The translations under genes and the position numbers were made by a program. Positions 36,504 through 46,751 of a stretch of DNA of 64,000 bases are shown piece after piece (position 1 is the stretch's first letter; each line of letters begins with the position of its first letter). Under the pieces are notes generated by a model, which did no database searches, was not told the DNA's origin, and was given only the letters and a program-made list of their open reading frames with translations. The DNA comes from Novipirellula aureliae (GTDB lineage Bacteria > Planctomycetota > Planctomycetia > Pirellulales > Pirellulaceae): assembly GCF_007860185.1 (NCBI RefSeq), contig NZ_SJPY01000001.1:1139132-1203131 (forward strand), read 5' to 3'.

Positions 36504-36787
36504 TGTTAAAGCAGCAAGAATGAAGGGTGAAGATAGGCGGGAAAAAACCAAGCTACGGTAGTTTTTCGTGTCATTAGGCAACACGGGCTACCTAGAAAAC
36601 GATTATATTAGAGATCGCCCTGCTTTGCTTGAGGCATCTGCAGCGAACGATAGTTTATTTTTTTGGGCCTCTGTCGTGGCTGGGGGCATCCAGCCCCGGC
36701 AGACAGCTTAAGCAAGGGGGGGGAGAGAAACCCCAGCCGCACCGAAGCGTCGCGCCCAGTTATTACGATCCCCATTTGGCATGCTGC

Positions 36788-36793
36788 AAGGAG
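36788..36793 (+). promoter_or_regulatory. Ribosome-binding site deciding a TTG start for the ferredoxin reductase gene
   Basis: AAGGAG lies 6 bases before the TTG at 36800. The in-frame ATG at 36629 would add 57 residues without family resemblance. Confidence 0.75.
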
Positions 36794-36799
36794 CAAATT

Positions 36800-37765
36800 T
36801 TGAGTGAGATTGTTGAAACGGTACCGTTTGATGCTAAACGAATCGGCGAATTAAAAAACAAATACTACAACGCGACGGTTGTTCACCGCATCGATACCCA
36901 TCCCGATCTCGCTCGATTCCGAATCCGGCCTGACAAGCCGTTTCCGCCCTTCGAGCCAGGCCAATTCGTCTCCTTGGGGATCGGGAATTGGGAAAATCGC
37001 GTCGAAGATACGCAAGAGGAAGCGTTAACCGAAAAGGATTGGGCCAAGTGTATTCAGCGGGCCTATTCGATCTCTTGCCCAATGCTCGATGAGCACGGCA
37101 ATCTCGCGACCGTCAATGACGTCGACTACTTGGAATTCTACGTCACGCTTGTCCGGCACGCCGATCCCGGCCAGCCGCCTCCGGTCGTGACGCCCCGGTT
37201 GTTTGGCTGTGGCATTGGCGACCGCTTGATGATTGGCAAAAAAATCGTCGGTCACTACACGATCGGCAGCATTAACCCCGATGATACGATTCTAATGCTC
37301 AGCACTGGAACGGGCGAAGCGCCGCATAACGCAATGGCTGCTCATTTGTTGTCCAACAACCACCGCGGGCGGATTGTCAATGCGACATCGGTTCGCAATC
37401 GTATCGACTTGGCCTATACCGCAGAGCACGCGAGGTTGATGGACCAGTATTCCCAATATTGTTACCTACCGTTCTCAACACGTGATCCCGAGAACATCGA
37501 CGCCAACCATCCTGGCTATGTTGGCAAGCAATATTTGCAAGAGCTTTTTGTCTCAGGCAAGTTGGCCGAAATGGCGGACGATCCACTCGATCCAAAGAAC
37601 ACGCATGTCTTTCTATGTGGCAATCCTGCGATGATCGGCTACGTGCCGCCGGGAGCGGAGCCACCCTCGGCAACTGGCATGCTACCCCTGTTAAAAGAAG
37701 CTGGATTCAAAGACGATCACGATTATGAGGGGCCCGGTTCGATTCGTTTTGAAAAGTATTGGTGA
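36800..37765 (+). CDS. fpr: Ferredoxin--NADP+ reductase-like flavoprotein
   Basis: FAD enzyme that exchanges electrons between NADPH and ferredoxin or flavodoxin. It has FAD-binding RAYSISCP, a first-domain segment PFEPGQFVSLGI and NADP-binding LSTGTGEAPHNAM, with a C-terminal VFLCGNPAMIG. The 321 residues are longer than E. coli Fpr (248), with insertions between the FAD motif and the NADP domain, as in some long bacterial homologues. The TTG start at 36800 is chosen because of the AAGGAG site; the upstream extension from 36629 looks non-coding. It is followed by glgC 129 bases on. Confidence 0.85.
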   Translation: MSEIVETVPFDAKRIGELKNKYYNATVVHRIDTHPDLARFRIRPDKPFPPFEPGQFVSLGIGNWENRVEDTQEEALTEKDWAKCIQRAYSISCPMLDEHGNLATVNDVDYLEFYVTLVRHADPGQPPPVVTPRLFGCGIGDRLMIGKKIVGHYTIGSINPDDTILMLSTGTGEAPHNAMAAHLLSNNHRGRIVNATSVRNRIDLAYTAEHARLMDQYSQYCYLPFSTRDPENIDANHPGYVGKQYLQELFVSGKLAEMADDPLDPKNTHVFLCGNPAMIGYVPPGAEPPSATGMLPLLKEAGFKDDHDYEGPGSIRFEKYW

Positions 37766-37894
37766 CCGATTGCCGCACTTACTTTTCACTGTCCTTTAGA
37801 CCCGGTACAACGTCAGGATAACAACCGTAATACAAATGAACGGACGATACCGTCCATCTCTAACATTTCAACCACTTAGGCGAGCAACGCGATC

Positions 37895-39181
37895 ATGAAT
37901 CTTAACAAAACTATCGCACTTATTCTTGGCGGCGGGCGAGGAACTCGATTATTTCCGCTGACCAAAATTCGTGCCAAGCCTGCTGTGCCTCTGGCCGCAA
38001 AGTATCGTTTGATCGATATCCCCATCAGTAATTGCATCAACAGCAATCTGAACCGCGTGTACGTGCTGACTCAGTTTCTTTCCGAAAGCCTGCACCGACA
38101 CCTTCGGCAAACCTATCACTTCGATCATTTTAGTGGCGGTTTTGTCGAGTTGCTGGCGGCGCAGCAAACGGTCGAAGAGGGAACCGATTGGTATCAGGGC
38201 ACCGCCGATGCCGTTCGCAAAAACTTGGTCCACCTCGAAGAGGATTGGATCGAGCATGTATTGATTCTATCGGGTGACCAATTGTACCGAATGGACTTCC
38301 GCGAAATGATGCAAACCCACATCGATTCGGGGGCGGACGCTACGATTGCCGGGATCCCCGTTTCGCGAAAAGATGCCTCCGCCTTGGGCATCATGCAAGT
38401 TGACAATGAAGGCCAAGTTCGCGGCTTTGTCGAAAAACCACAAACCGATGAAGAATTGGCGACCGTTCGCATGGACCCCGCTTGGATCGATGCGCATGGT
38501 ATTCCCAGCCACGGTCGAGATTGCTTGGCAAGCATGGGACTCTACATTTTCAATAAAGACGTGATGGTCGATCTGCTCAAGAACACCGAGCATGAGGATT
38601 ACGGAAAAGGCATTTTTCCCGAAGCGATCAAGTCGCACAAAGTGCAATTGCACCTGTTCGATGGTTACTGGGAAGACATTGGAACGATCCGTGCGTTTTA
38701 CGAAGCGAACCTTGGATTGGCAGGCAAAAACCCACCGTTTGATCTTCGCAACAAAGATGCTCCGATCTACAGTCGACCACGCTACCTGCCTCCGACCTTG
38801 ATGGGCAAAACAACGATCCACAACAGCTTGATTGCGGATGGATGTAAGATCGGTGACAACGTCACGATTGAGAATAGTGTAATCGGGCTGCGGACGGTGA
38901 TCGGTGATAACGTCACGATCAAGGATTCCGTCGTGATGGGAGCCGATGAAATCGAAAAGGATCTCAGTTTGCTACCCCCCGGTATGCTGCCAACCGGGAT
39001 CGGCAGCAATAGTTACATCAGCGGTGCGATCTTGGACAAGAATTGTCGGATCGGCGAAAACGTTCGCATCACCAACGAAGCGGACCAAGACCATCAAGGC
39101 GAAGACACTCCGCTACAGATTCGTGATGGCATTTCGATCGTGATCAAGAATGCCCAAATCGAAAATGGGTTTAAGGCGTAG
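37895..39181 (+). CDS. glgC: Glucose-1-phosphate adenylyltransferase
   Basis: Makes ADP-glucose for glycogen synthesis. The nucleotide-binding loop ILGGGRGTRLFPLTKIRAKP is followed by YRLIDIPISNCINS, GTADAVRKN, SGDQLYRMD, FVEKPQ and the C-terminal left-handed helix (SLIADGCKIGD and similar repeats). 428 residues, family length. The ATG at 37895 is used. Its last 11 bases overlap the 3' end of the convergent desaturase gene. Confidence 0.96.
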   Translation: MNLNKTIALILGGGRGTRLFPLTKIRAKPAVPLAAKYRLIDIPISNCINSNLNRVYVLTQFLSESLHRHLRQTYHFDHFSGGFVELLAAQQTVEEGTDWYQGTADAVRKNLVHLEEDWIEHVLILSGDQLYRMDFREMMQTHIDSGADATIAGIPVSRKDASALGIMQVDNEGQVRGFVEKPQTDEELATVRMDPAWIDAHGIPSHGRDCLASMGLYIFNKDVMVDLLKNTEHEDYGKGIFPEAIKSHKVQLHLFDGYWEDIGTIRAFYEANLGLAGKNPPFDLRNKDAPIYSRPRYLPPTLMGKTTIHNSLIADGCKIGDNVTIENSVIGLRTVIGDNVTIKDSVVMGADEIEKDLSLLPPGMLPTGIGSNSYISGAILDKNCRIGENVRITNEADQDHQGEDTPLQIRDGISIVIKNAQIENGFKA

Positions 39182-40247
39182 CGGGTTTCTCCTGCTTCCC
39201 ATTCTTCTCGCTGGCAGTTCGGTAGTCGACCACATCCCAAACCAATCCGGTTGCTCTTAGTAGCCGGATCGCTTGCCACGTGATGTCGAATTCCCACCAC
39301 TTATGACCATGTTTGGCCATTCTCGGGTAAGCGTGGTGGTTGTTGTGCCAACCTTCGCCATAAGCAACGATCGCGACCAACCAATTGTTCCGGCTGTCGT
39401 CGCTCGTCTCATAATTCTTGTAGCCCCAAATGTGCGATGCGCTATTGACCATCCAAGTTGCATGAAGGACTAACACAAGTCGTACGAACATCCCCCAAAC
39501 GACAAGCGATGTACCGAGTTGGACGCCCTCCAAGGCATAGCCGATTCCGAACAGGATAAAACCTGTGAGAATGTGTAGCGGCAAAAACATGACGTCCAAA
39601 ATTCGCATTCCGCGTTGCTTATACAAATCGGGGACCCATCGTTTCAGGTACGCTGCTCGGTTGCCGTTATGGGTATGGAAGGCGAGCCAAAAGACGTGCG
39701 ACCACCATCCGCCATCATGCGGCGAATGCGGGTCACCTTCTTGGTCGCTATGCGCATGATGTTTACGGTGGTCCGCAACCCAATCGAGCGGTGACCCTTC
39801 GCCCGCCAACGTTCCAATGGTGGCAAACGTGTAACGCACCCAGGGATACGTTTTCATCCCCGTATGCGTTAGCAACCGGTGGTAGCCCAAGCAGATCCCC
39901 AAGCTGCCGGTGACCCAGTGCAAAAAGAACATGGTCGCGATACCTGCCCACGAAAAGGTGTAAGAAAACGTGAACGGAACACTCAAGACGACCAAATGAG
40001 CGACGGTCAACCAGCCGATTGCCCAAGGACTCAAATTGTTCCAGCGGCGGCGGTCGGCAGCATTTGCATTGGTGTTCGTTTGCTTCGCAGCCGATGGGGC
40101 ATCGCTGGCATTCTCCACTCCAGCACGGATCGTGTCACGACTTGTTGGCTTTTCAAATTTCGAAGCCTTGCCGGCAGTCTTGCTAGCAAATCGCTTGGAT
40201 TTCTTAGGACGATTTTGTTTTGTAGGTGGCTGAATGACCGAAGCCAT
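39171..40247 (-). CDS. Acyl-CoA / fatty acid delta-9-type desaturase
   Basis: Membrane di-iron desaturase introducing a double bond into acyl chains. The three His boxes are GYHRLLTH, HRKHHAHSDQEGDPHSP and GWHNNHHAYP, with four hydrophobic segments around them. A Lys/Thr/Asn-rich N-terminal region of about 70 residues precedes the first helix and looks cytoplasmic. The 358 residues include that extension. Regiospecificity is inferred from the stearoyl-CoA-desaturase-like box pattern. Convergent with and overlapping glgC by 11 bases. Confidence 0.9.
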   Translation of the reverse strand: MASVIQPPTKQNRPKKSKRFASKTAGKASKFEKPTSRDTIRAGVENASDAPSAAKQTNTNANAADRRRWNNLSPWAIGWLTVAHLVVLSVPFTFSYTFSWAGIATMFFLHWVTGSLGICLGYHRLLTHTGMKTYPWVRYTFATIGTLAGEGSPLDWVADHRKHHAHSDQEGDPHSPHDGGWWSHVFWLAFHTHNGNRAAYLKRWVPDLYKQRGMRILDVMFLPLHILTGFILFGIGYALEGVQLGTSLVVWGMFVRLVLVLHATWMVNSASHIWGYKNYETSDDSRNNWLVAIVAYGEGWHNNHHAYPRMAKHGHKWWEFDITWQAIRLLRATGLVWDVVDYRTASEKNGKQEKPATP

Positions 40248-40532
40248 AAGGGTCTCCCGAACGATGTTTCATAGTAAAAAGGGGAACGGATAGTTTCATT
40301 CAAGCTCGATTCTAGCGATGACGGCAATCGCTTCTGTCACACCCCGACCCAGGTTTTGTAACGAAAACGTAAAACTTGGCGATTGTCGTTGAGGCTTGAT
40401 TTTTCCGCTCAGGCCACATCCTTTGGCGATTTCGTTTAAAATGCGAATCTTGCGGTTTAGCGAGAAAAGAGACGTCACCGCGTTGCCAAGCGGCTAATAC
40501 AAAACATTGAAACGCCCGCGATCAGGAATCTT

Positions 40533-41534
40533 GTGCCAACCACTCCACCACCTCCGGCTAGAAACCGTACCCCAACCGAGACCTCAGCCGCCGCGGTGGG
40601 GGAATTGGCAAAACGAGTGATCGGCAATGTCGAATTGGCGATCGTCGGCAAACGTAAGCAGTTGGTGTTGTCATTGGTGGCCTGGCTTAGCGGTGGCCAT
40701 CTTCTGCTCGAAGATGTTCCTGGCGTCGCAAAAACGATGCTCGCCCGCGCTCTGGCTCGAAGCTTGGGATGCCATTTCAAGCGAGTGCAATGCACGCCTG
40801 ATCTGTTGCCAAGTGATGTCACAGGCACTTCGATTTTCAATCAGAAGACGAGCGAGTTCGAATTCCGAGCGGGGCCCGTCTTTACTCAAATCCTGTTGGC
40901 CGACGAAATCAATCGAGCCACGCCACGAACGCAGGCGTCGCTTTTAGAAGCGATGGCCGAATCTTGCGTCACGGTCGATGGGACGACGCATTCGTTGGCC
41001 AAACCGTTCCTGGTCATCGCCACTCAAAATCCCGTCGACCATGAGGGAACGTTCCCGCTTCCCGAAGCCCAGTTGGACCGATTTATGATGCGGTTCACTC
41101 TTGGCTATCCGTCGATGCAAGAGGAACTTCGGATGTTGGAATTGCTCAAGGATGTCCATCCGATCGACCAGCTTCAAGCGGTTGCCAAAGCCGAAGAATT
41201 TGTGATGGCCCAATCCGAGATTCGCAAGGTCCACGTCGACCCGAGAGTGCGAGAGTACTTGTTGCAAATTGTTCATCAAACCCGTATGCACAACGACTTA
41301 ACGCTCGGTGGTAGTCCTCGGGCAACGATCGCATTGTTTCGTTGTTCGCAAGCAATGGCGGCGATACGTGGGCGAGCCTTTGTCTTGCCAGACGACGTGA
41401 AACGAATTGTGGCTCCGGTGATGAACCACCGTTTGATCGTGCGTCCGGAAAGTCGGTTGCGAAAGGTAACCGCCGAGAACGTGCTCGAAGAAATCGTCAG
41501 CGACATAGCGGTGCCAACCATTGACGCATCCTAA
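40533..41534 (+). CDS. MoxR-family AAA+ ATPase
   Basis: AAA+ chaperone-like ATPase with P-loop EDVPGVAKTML, Walker B ILLADEINRATPRTQASLLEAM, sensor 1 ATQNP and an RAFVLPDDVKR C-terminal lid. Length 333. MoxR proteins work with DUF58/vWA partners in protein or cofactor maturation, and here DUF58 and transglutaminase genes follow directly. The GTG at 40533 has AGGA at 40524-40527. The 3' end overlaps the next gene by 14 bases. Confidence 0.93.
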   Translation: MPTTPPPPARNRTPTETSAAAVGELAKRVIGNVELAIVGKRKQLVLSLVAWLSGGHLLLEDVPGVAKTMLARALARSLGCHFKRVQCTPDLLPSDVTGTSIFNQKTSEFEFRAGPVFTQILLADEINRATPRTQASLLEAMAESCVTVDGTTHSLAKPFLVIATQNPVDHEGTFPLPEAQLDRFMMRFTLGYPSMQEELRMLELLKDVHPIDQLQAVAKAEEFVMAQSEIRKVHVDPRVREYLLQIVHQTRMHNDLTLGGSPRATIALFRCSQAMAAIRGRAFVLPDDVKRIVAPVMNHRLIVRPESRLRKVTAENVLEEIVSDIAVPTIDAS

Positions 41535-42879
41535 ACCAACCATCGAGACTTCATCGGAACGGTTCTCTAAGTTCACGCTCGTCGCCAGCATTTCAGCATT
41601 GCTTCTGTTGGGAATGTTGTTCGGCGCTTCGCTTTGGTTGCTGGTCGGAATGGCAACGGCGCTGCTCGTGTTTGCCAATTACTACCTGGCGATCCTGTGG
41701 ACACGGTCGGTCGTTGCGACACGTCGCGGTGGTGATTGCGAACTCAAGATCGGATCGACTGTATGCATTGAAATCAAACTCAGCAATCGCAGCCGGCTAC
41801 CGGTGCTATGGGTATTGGTAGAAGATCTATTGCCACGGCGGGCTTTGATGTTCAATCCGCCAGCGCTTGGCGTTGACGGCACTCGAATTCAAGTGATGTT
41901 CTTATGGGGGAACCAAACAAAGCACTTGAAGTATGAAATGCAGCTCAATCGTCGTGGCTACTTTCAAATTGGGCCGACGGTTTTAGAAACGGGTGATTTG
42001 ATGGGTTTGTATCGCCGCTACCGGGTTGGTACCGATCCTCAATACATCACCGTGCTGCCAAACATCATCCCATTGGCTGCTTATGAAATAGGATCGCGCC
42101 GACCGATTGGCGAGATAAAGATGCGGGCGAATGTGATGGACGATCCGACCCGACTTCGTGGCATCCGACGTTGGCAACCAGGCGATCCGATGCGCAGCGT
42201 TCATTGGGCAGCTACGGCACGAACGGGCACGCTGCATAGCAAAATCTATGAGCCATCCTCAATCGCGGGAGCGACGTTGATCCTGGACCTCCACACGACC
42301 AGCAATCCGCAGCAGCATGAGCCGGTCCGCAGCGACTTGGCCATCACAGCAGCAGCTTCGATTGCACACGCATTGCACGACCTGGGTGAACCGTGTGGGT
42401 TAGCCACCAACGGGCGAGACGCAGCGGACCGAATTCGCAGCGAAGGTTGGGTAGGCGATTACCGCGTTCGAGGGCAAGCGAGCGAAGCGACGTCGATGCT
42501 GGAAAAGAGTGACCGGCTGAGGCCTATCGTCAAGATGGCATCACGAGACACCGCAAACCTGCGTGAAATCGTTTCGACACTTGCTCGTCTCGAACGCAGC
42601 GATGGACTCACTCTGTCAGAATTGCTCATCGAATCCGAATCAAGGTTGTCGAGCGAAACCACCATGTTGATACTGCTTCAGCAGTGTGCTCCTGAATCAC
42701 TTGCAGCGATTCTAGGTTTATCGCGTCGTGGTTGGGCGGTTGCGGTCATGATCAACACGTATGATATCAATGATTACTCCGCAATCGCGGGCCCACTTAT
42801 CGCGGCTCGCATCCCGACGTTTTATTTATCGTCCGCCGAATCGATTGCCGAAGTATGCCGGCAATCGATATTACGTTAG
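41521..42879 (+). CDS. DUF58-domain membrane protein
   Basis: 452 residues. Two hydrophobic segments at the N-terminus (about 19-60) anchor it. The DUF58 signature RRWQPGDPMRSVHWAATART is near residue 215, and the C-terminal part resembles a divergent vWA fold. DUF58 proteins are the usual partners of MoxR ATPases. The TTG start at 41521 lies inside the last codons of the MoxR gene, a typical coupling arrangement; no better start is seen close by. The last 25 bases overlap the next gene if its first ATG is used. Confidence 0.88.
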   Translation: MTHPKPTIETSSERFSKFTLVASISALLLLGMLFGASLWLLVGMATALLVFANYYLAILWTRSVVATRRGGDCELKIGSTVCIEIKLSNRSRLPVLWVLVEDLLPRRALMFNPPALGVDGTRIQVMFLWGNQTKHLKYEMQLNRRGYFQIGPTVLETGDLMGLYRRYRVGTDPQYITVLPNIIPLAAYEIGSRRPIGEIKMRANVMDDPTRLRGIRRWQPGDPMRSVHWAATARTGTLHSKIYEPSSIAGATLILDLHTTSNPQQHEPVRSDLAITAAASIAHALHDLGEPCGLATNGRDAADRIRSEGWVGDYRVRGQASEATSMLEKSDRLRPIVKMASRDTANLREIVSTLARLERSDGLTLSELLIESESRLSSETTMLILLQQCAPESLAAILGLSRRGWAVAVMINTYDINDYSAIAGPLIAARIPTFYLSSAESIAEVCRQSILR

Positions 42880-45059
42880 AATGGCTGCGAATCCCACGTG
42901 ATTCGCCATTAGCCTATAATTCGAGTAAACGTCCGTTTCACTGGAAAGTAAGAGTATCGACGATGATGTCGCGTTACGGTTGGACCCTCATTGTTCTGAT
43001 CATGCTGCTTTGCGGTTTTTCGGCGCAAACTTTCGATTCATGGCCAACCGTTTTGGTGCTAATCGCTTTGGCATTGTTGGTGGTTGCTACCAGAAGAGTC
43101 GGCGGGCAACCGGCTTCGACACTTTTTCGACGGCTGCTGGTGATGCTTTTGGGCACGATCGTGGCCGTGATCGTTTCATCGACCCGGGTGACACCCTATC
43201 TTCGTCAGGATGCCGTCAATTTCCTGTCGGCGGGCGCAGACTTGGTTTGCCATGCTGCCCTTACGCTCATCCTGTTCGTATGGTCGATCCGAAATGCTTC
43301 GGGGCACCCCATCATGCTGGGGTTTGGGTTGCTCGTCGTTTTGATGTGCTCGATTGCGGGTGGGGGGAGCCAAACCATTAACGGCCAAATCACCGTCGCA
43401 TTTTGTACATGTGTAGGTTATCTGTTTGCTTCCCAAGCAATTCTAGGACCTCGGTTCGAAAATAAGAAAAGCCATACCGAGCCAACCGATGGAGCACGTC
43501 CATCAAAGCTTGGTTGGAGCCGCGCATCTTTTCTGCTTTCAACCTTGACCGTTTCAGCCATTCTGACATGCACCGGTTTGCTCGGACAAGCGACGGGACG
43601 ATCGCTCGGGGATATCCAAAAGGCCGTACACGCTTCGCTAAAAGATTCTTTGGATCAGGCGATCGATAAGTTTGCGATTTCAGGGACGAGGTATGTTTAC
43701 GGTGCAACGATCGGTTCGGTAAAAAAACGGATCGTCGATAATACCAACGAGGTTGCTCTGCGTGTTTGGGCCGATTCGACCCCCGGTTATCTTCGTGGCA
43801 ACGTTTTCGATTTTTACGAGCGGCGCCTTTGGCGCACCACTTCGGGACGCCGTTATAGCGGGGAATGGAATTCACCGTTGATGCGAGACACGGTGCTTGA
43901 ACCTGATCAAGTAGGCACTTCAGCATTGAAGAGCAGTTCGCAAATCGAACTCAACCGGTTCTATCTCCGAGGCGAACCTCGACGCAAAACCACCACATCG
44001 ATTGAGATTCGAAATATTCCCCTGAAAGGGACGACTATCTTTACACCACTATCAACCGAGTGGATTGAGGGGAATAGCAGCAGCATCACATTGTCGCATC
44101 AACAAGCGGTGTTGCATGGCGTTAACGTGACCGCTCCTTACGTTCTTGGAATAGCACGCGAGCCAGCTTCCGAAAAACTGGAGGGCCTGCGAAAAAATGC
44201 TTTGTTATTCGTCTCTCCAACCGAAAAGGAAGTACTCGATCCGATTGCAAAATTCATTTGTGATGGATCAGAAACGGCACCCCAAAAAGCAAGGCAAATC
44301 GAACAGTTCTTTCATCGCAACTTCAGTTATTCCTTAGAGGTGCCGAGTGCGCCGTTGTCTCAAGATCCAATCATTCATTTTGTCGAAAATCAATATCCAG
44401 CGCACTGTGAGTATTTCGCATCAGCAACATGTTTGCTTCTACGCTGTGTCGGTGTGCCAACTCGATATGTTACAGGCTACGTTGTCGATGAACGCGAACC
44501 AGATGACCGCTACTGGATCGCTCGAAATGGTTCCGCTCATGCTTGGGTTGAAGCTTATGACGCGGATTCTCAAACATGGTTCTCGGTCGAATCGACGCCT
44601 GGACGAAGCTATCAATCAATTGGATCCACGGCACCCACTGACGCATTGGTTGCCAATCAATGGGAAGATGACTTTGTTTCCGACAGCAATGGTTCTAACT
44701 GGATCTTGGCCTTCATCGCGACGATTCGCACGTCGGATCCCATCGGGTTCATCTTCAAACTCGCTCAAGCACCACTATTCTTGCTCATCTGTTTCCTCTT
44801 TTGGCGGCGTTATCGCTACTACCAAGGGGCATCGGGGAGCGAAGTCGATCGATACAGCTACAAGCTGCTGAAGAGGATGGATCGAAGAATGAAACGCGTT
44901 TCTCTCGTGCGAGAGCATGCCGAAACGATGCACCAGTTCGCCGACCGAATGGAGCGAAGATATGTGAATGAGCCCAAGGAGACACAAGTTTGGGTTCAAT
45001 CTACAGCCGATTGGTATCGAAAATTCGCCGAAGCTCGCTATCAAGGCATCCGCCCTTAG
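42855..45059 (+). CDS. TgpA-like membrane protein with transglutaminase domain
   Basis: 734 residues. Six or seven hydrophobic segments span residues 40-260, then an outer domain with a transglutaminase core: Cys518 in PAHCEYFASATCLLLRC, His562 in GSAHAWVEAY, and Glu579 in WFSVESTPGR where the family usually has Asp. One helix near residue 640 and a cytoplasmic DUF4129-like tail follow. Third gene of the MoxR-DUF58-transglutaminase set common in bacteria; the role is probably envelope peptide processing, unproven. The first ATG at 42855 overlaps DUF58 by 25 bases; the ATG at 42963 would start right before the first helix and is a fair alternative. Confidence 0.86.
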   Translation: MPAIDITLEWLRIPRDSPLAYNSSKRPFHWKVRVSTMMSRYGWTLIVLIMLLCGFSAQTFDSWPTVLVLIALALLVVATRRVGGQPASTLFRRLLVMLLGTIVAVIVSSTRVTPYLRQDAVNFLSAGADLVCHAALTLILFVWSIRNASGHPIMLGFGLLVVLMCSIAGGGSQTINGQITVAFCTCVGYLFASQAILGPRFENKKSHTEPTDGARPSKLGWSRASFLLSTLTVSAILTCTGLLGQATGRSLGDIQKAVHASLKDSLDQAIDKFAISGTRYVYGATIGSVKKRIVDNTNEVALRVWADSTPGYLRGNVFDFYERRLWRTTSGRRYSGEWNSPLMRDTVLEPDQVGTSALKSSSQIELNRFYLRGEPRRKTTTSIEIRNIPLKGTTIFTPLSTEWIEGNSSSITLSHQQAVLHGVNVTAPYVLGIAREPASEKLEGLRKNALLFVSPTEKEVLDPIAKFICDGSETAPQKARQIEQFFHRNFSYSLEVPSAPLSQDPIIHFVENQYPAHCEYFASATCLLLRCVGVPTRYVTGYVVDEREPDDRYWIARNGSAHAWVEAYDADSQTWFSVESTPGRSYQSIGSTAPTDALVANQWEDDFVSDSNGSNWILAFIATIRTSDPIGFIFKLAQAPLFLLICFLFWRRYRYYQGASGSEVDRYSYKLLKRMDRRMKRVSLVREHAETMHQFADRMERRYVNEPKETQVWVQSTADWYRKFAEARYQGIRP

Positions 45060-45652
45060 CTGGGAGGTACTGCAAAAAGTTGGTGCCAGTTTCGTTTCTT
45101 AGCGATCCTTTGGCCGACCCGCTTCGCGATGCCGCCAGTAGGAAGGTACGCACCCATTGCGTCCATTCCGGGGGAAGGAGCCTATCTCACGAGTTTGCAT
45201 GCCTGATTGTTGATAATCAAACACGATAGGCAAACAAGAATCCCGATGAATTCTGTTCGGGTGTTGCTGTATCACCTGCAATGATGCTCTGTCCCTTGGC
45301 TGTGTCTGTCCCTTGGCTGTGTCTCTCACCTGCAATGATGCTCTGTCCCTTGGCTGTGTCTGTCCCTTGGCTGTGTCTCGGTTGGGTGGACGTCGCAAAG
45401 CTTTAAGGCGTCGTCACGGGCACTGATTCTACCCTAGCGAAGCGTGTCAAAGTTCGTGCTTTAGGTGGTCGATAGGAACCATGATCGGCGACATTGGTCG
45501 TCACTTTTCGCATTCTCGTCAAATCGAATGCCCACTTGTTTGGTGAAACCTGGAACGGTCCATATTGTCGCACCTTGCGGGTTTTCCAAAGACGGGGATA
45601 ATTCATTCATTCACCCGTTTACCCTCCTTCAGGATAGTTAGGTAATTTCAAC
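45060..45652. other. Gene-poor gap before the aldolase gene, with tandem repeats
   Basis: 593 bases. The central part holds a 54-bp tandem duplication (45273-45379). A 67-codon minus-strand frame (45403-45606) ends near it but has no family resemblance. The promoter of fba should lie at the right end; no clear boxes were identified. Confidence 0.5.
45273..45379. repeat. 54-bp tandem duplication with internal 17-bp doubles
   Basis: Two units starting CACCTGCAATGATGCT (45273 and 45327, 54 apart). Each unit contains CTGTCCCTTGGCTGTGT twice, so that motif occurs four times. The unit length is a multiple of three and one antisense frame stays open, but coding is not supported. Confidence 0.85.
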
Positions 45653-46666
45653 ATGGCCTTAGTTCCCCTTCGCGTTGTCCTCGACCACGCAGCTGAAAAC
45701 AACTACGGCGTTGCAGCATTCAACGTCAACAATATGGAACAGATCCAAGCGATCATGGAGGCGGCGAAAGAGACCGATTCGCCAGTGATCGTCCAAGCAT
45801 CTCGCGGCGCACGATCTTATACTCAAGATAACTATTTGCGTCACTTGATGTTGGCTGCGTCCGAGCTTTATCCGCAGATTCCAACGGTCATGCACCAAGA
45901 TCACGGCAACAGCCCCGAAACCTGCGCGTCGGCAATCGACAACGGTTTCACTAGTGTAATGATGGACGGCTCGCTCGAAGCGGACGGCAAGACTCCCGCT
46001 AGCTACGACTACAACGTCAAGGTAACAGCGGAAGTCGTCAAGCTGGCTCACGCTCGCGGCGTCAGTGTCGAAGGCGAACTCGGATGCCTAGGATCGCTAG
46101 AATCAGGCGGTGGCGAACAAGAGGATGGGCATGGTGCCGAAGGCGTCTTGAGCCACGATCAATTGTTGACCGATCCCGACGAAGCGAAGCGATTTGTCGA
46201 AGAAACAGGCGTCGATGCGCTGGCTGTCGCGATTGGAACCAGTCACGGTGCGTACAAGTTCACCAAGAAACCAACCGGCGAAGTCTTGGCGATGAGCCGC
46301 ATCGAAGAGATCCACGCCAAGATTCCTAATACTCACTTGGTCATGCACGGCAGCAGCAGCGTGCCGCAAGAACTTCAAGACATCATCAACAAGTATGGTG
46401 GTCAAATGAAGCAAACCTACGGTGTGCCTGTCGAGGAGATCCAACGCGGTATCAAGAGTGGTGTTCGTAAGATCAACGTTGATACCGATTGCCGCATGGC
46501 GATCACCGGAGCGATCCGCAAGGTGTTTGCCGAGGATCCAGCCGCGTTTGACCCACGCGCCTACTTGAAGCCCGCTCGCGAAGCGATGAAAGCCGTTTGC
46601 GTAGCTCGCATGACTTCATTCGGTCAAGCCGGCAACGGCGAGAAGCTTCGCAAAGCTCTTGGCTAG
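45653..46666 (+). CDS. fba: Fructose-bisphosphate aldolase, class II
   Basis: Zn-dependent aldolase of glycolysis and gluconeogenesis. It has [24 protein letters not shown], the active-site [11 protein letters not shown] (Asp and metal-binding His), [19 protein letters not shown], the metal His in [10 protein letters not shown] and in [10 protein letters not shown], and [10 protein letters not shown]. 337 residues. The sequence belongs to the longer class IIB type known from Calvin-cycle-type enzymes. The ATG at 45653 is used. It is followed by hairpin elements. Confidence 0.96.
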   Translation: MALVPLRVVLDHAAENNYGVAAFNVNNMEQIQAIMEAAKETDSPVIVQASRGARSYTQDNYLRHLMLAASELYPQIPTVMHQDHGNSPETCASAIDNGFTSVMMDGSLEADGKTPASYDYNVKVTAEVVKLAHARGVSVEGELGCLGSLESGGGEQEDGHGAEGVLSHDQLLTDPDEAKRFVEETGVDALAVAIGTSHGAYKFTKKPTGEVLAMSRIEEIHAKIPNTHLVMHGSSSVPQELQDIINKYGGQMKQTYGVPVEEIQRGIKSGVRKINVDTDCRMAITGAIRKVFAEDPAAFDPRAYLKPAREAMKAVCVARMTSFGQAGNGEKLRKALG

Positions 46667-46751
46667 GGCACGTTACCAAAGCTCAGGGCTATCGCATTTA
46701 TTGGATGGATAAGTGATGGGGCCGTGACTTCGGCTATCCGAGTACGGAGGA

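Noticed and set aside
45403-45606. 67-codon minus-strand frame upstream of fba
   Set aside because: No recognisable family, no clear ribosome-binding site, and it sits next to repeat DNA. It could be a small gene but the sequence does not support it.
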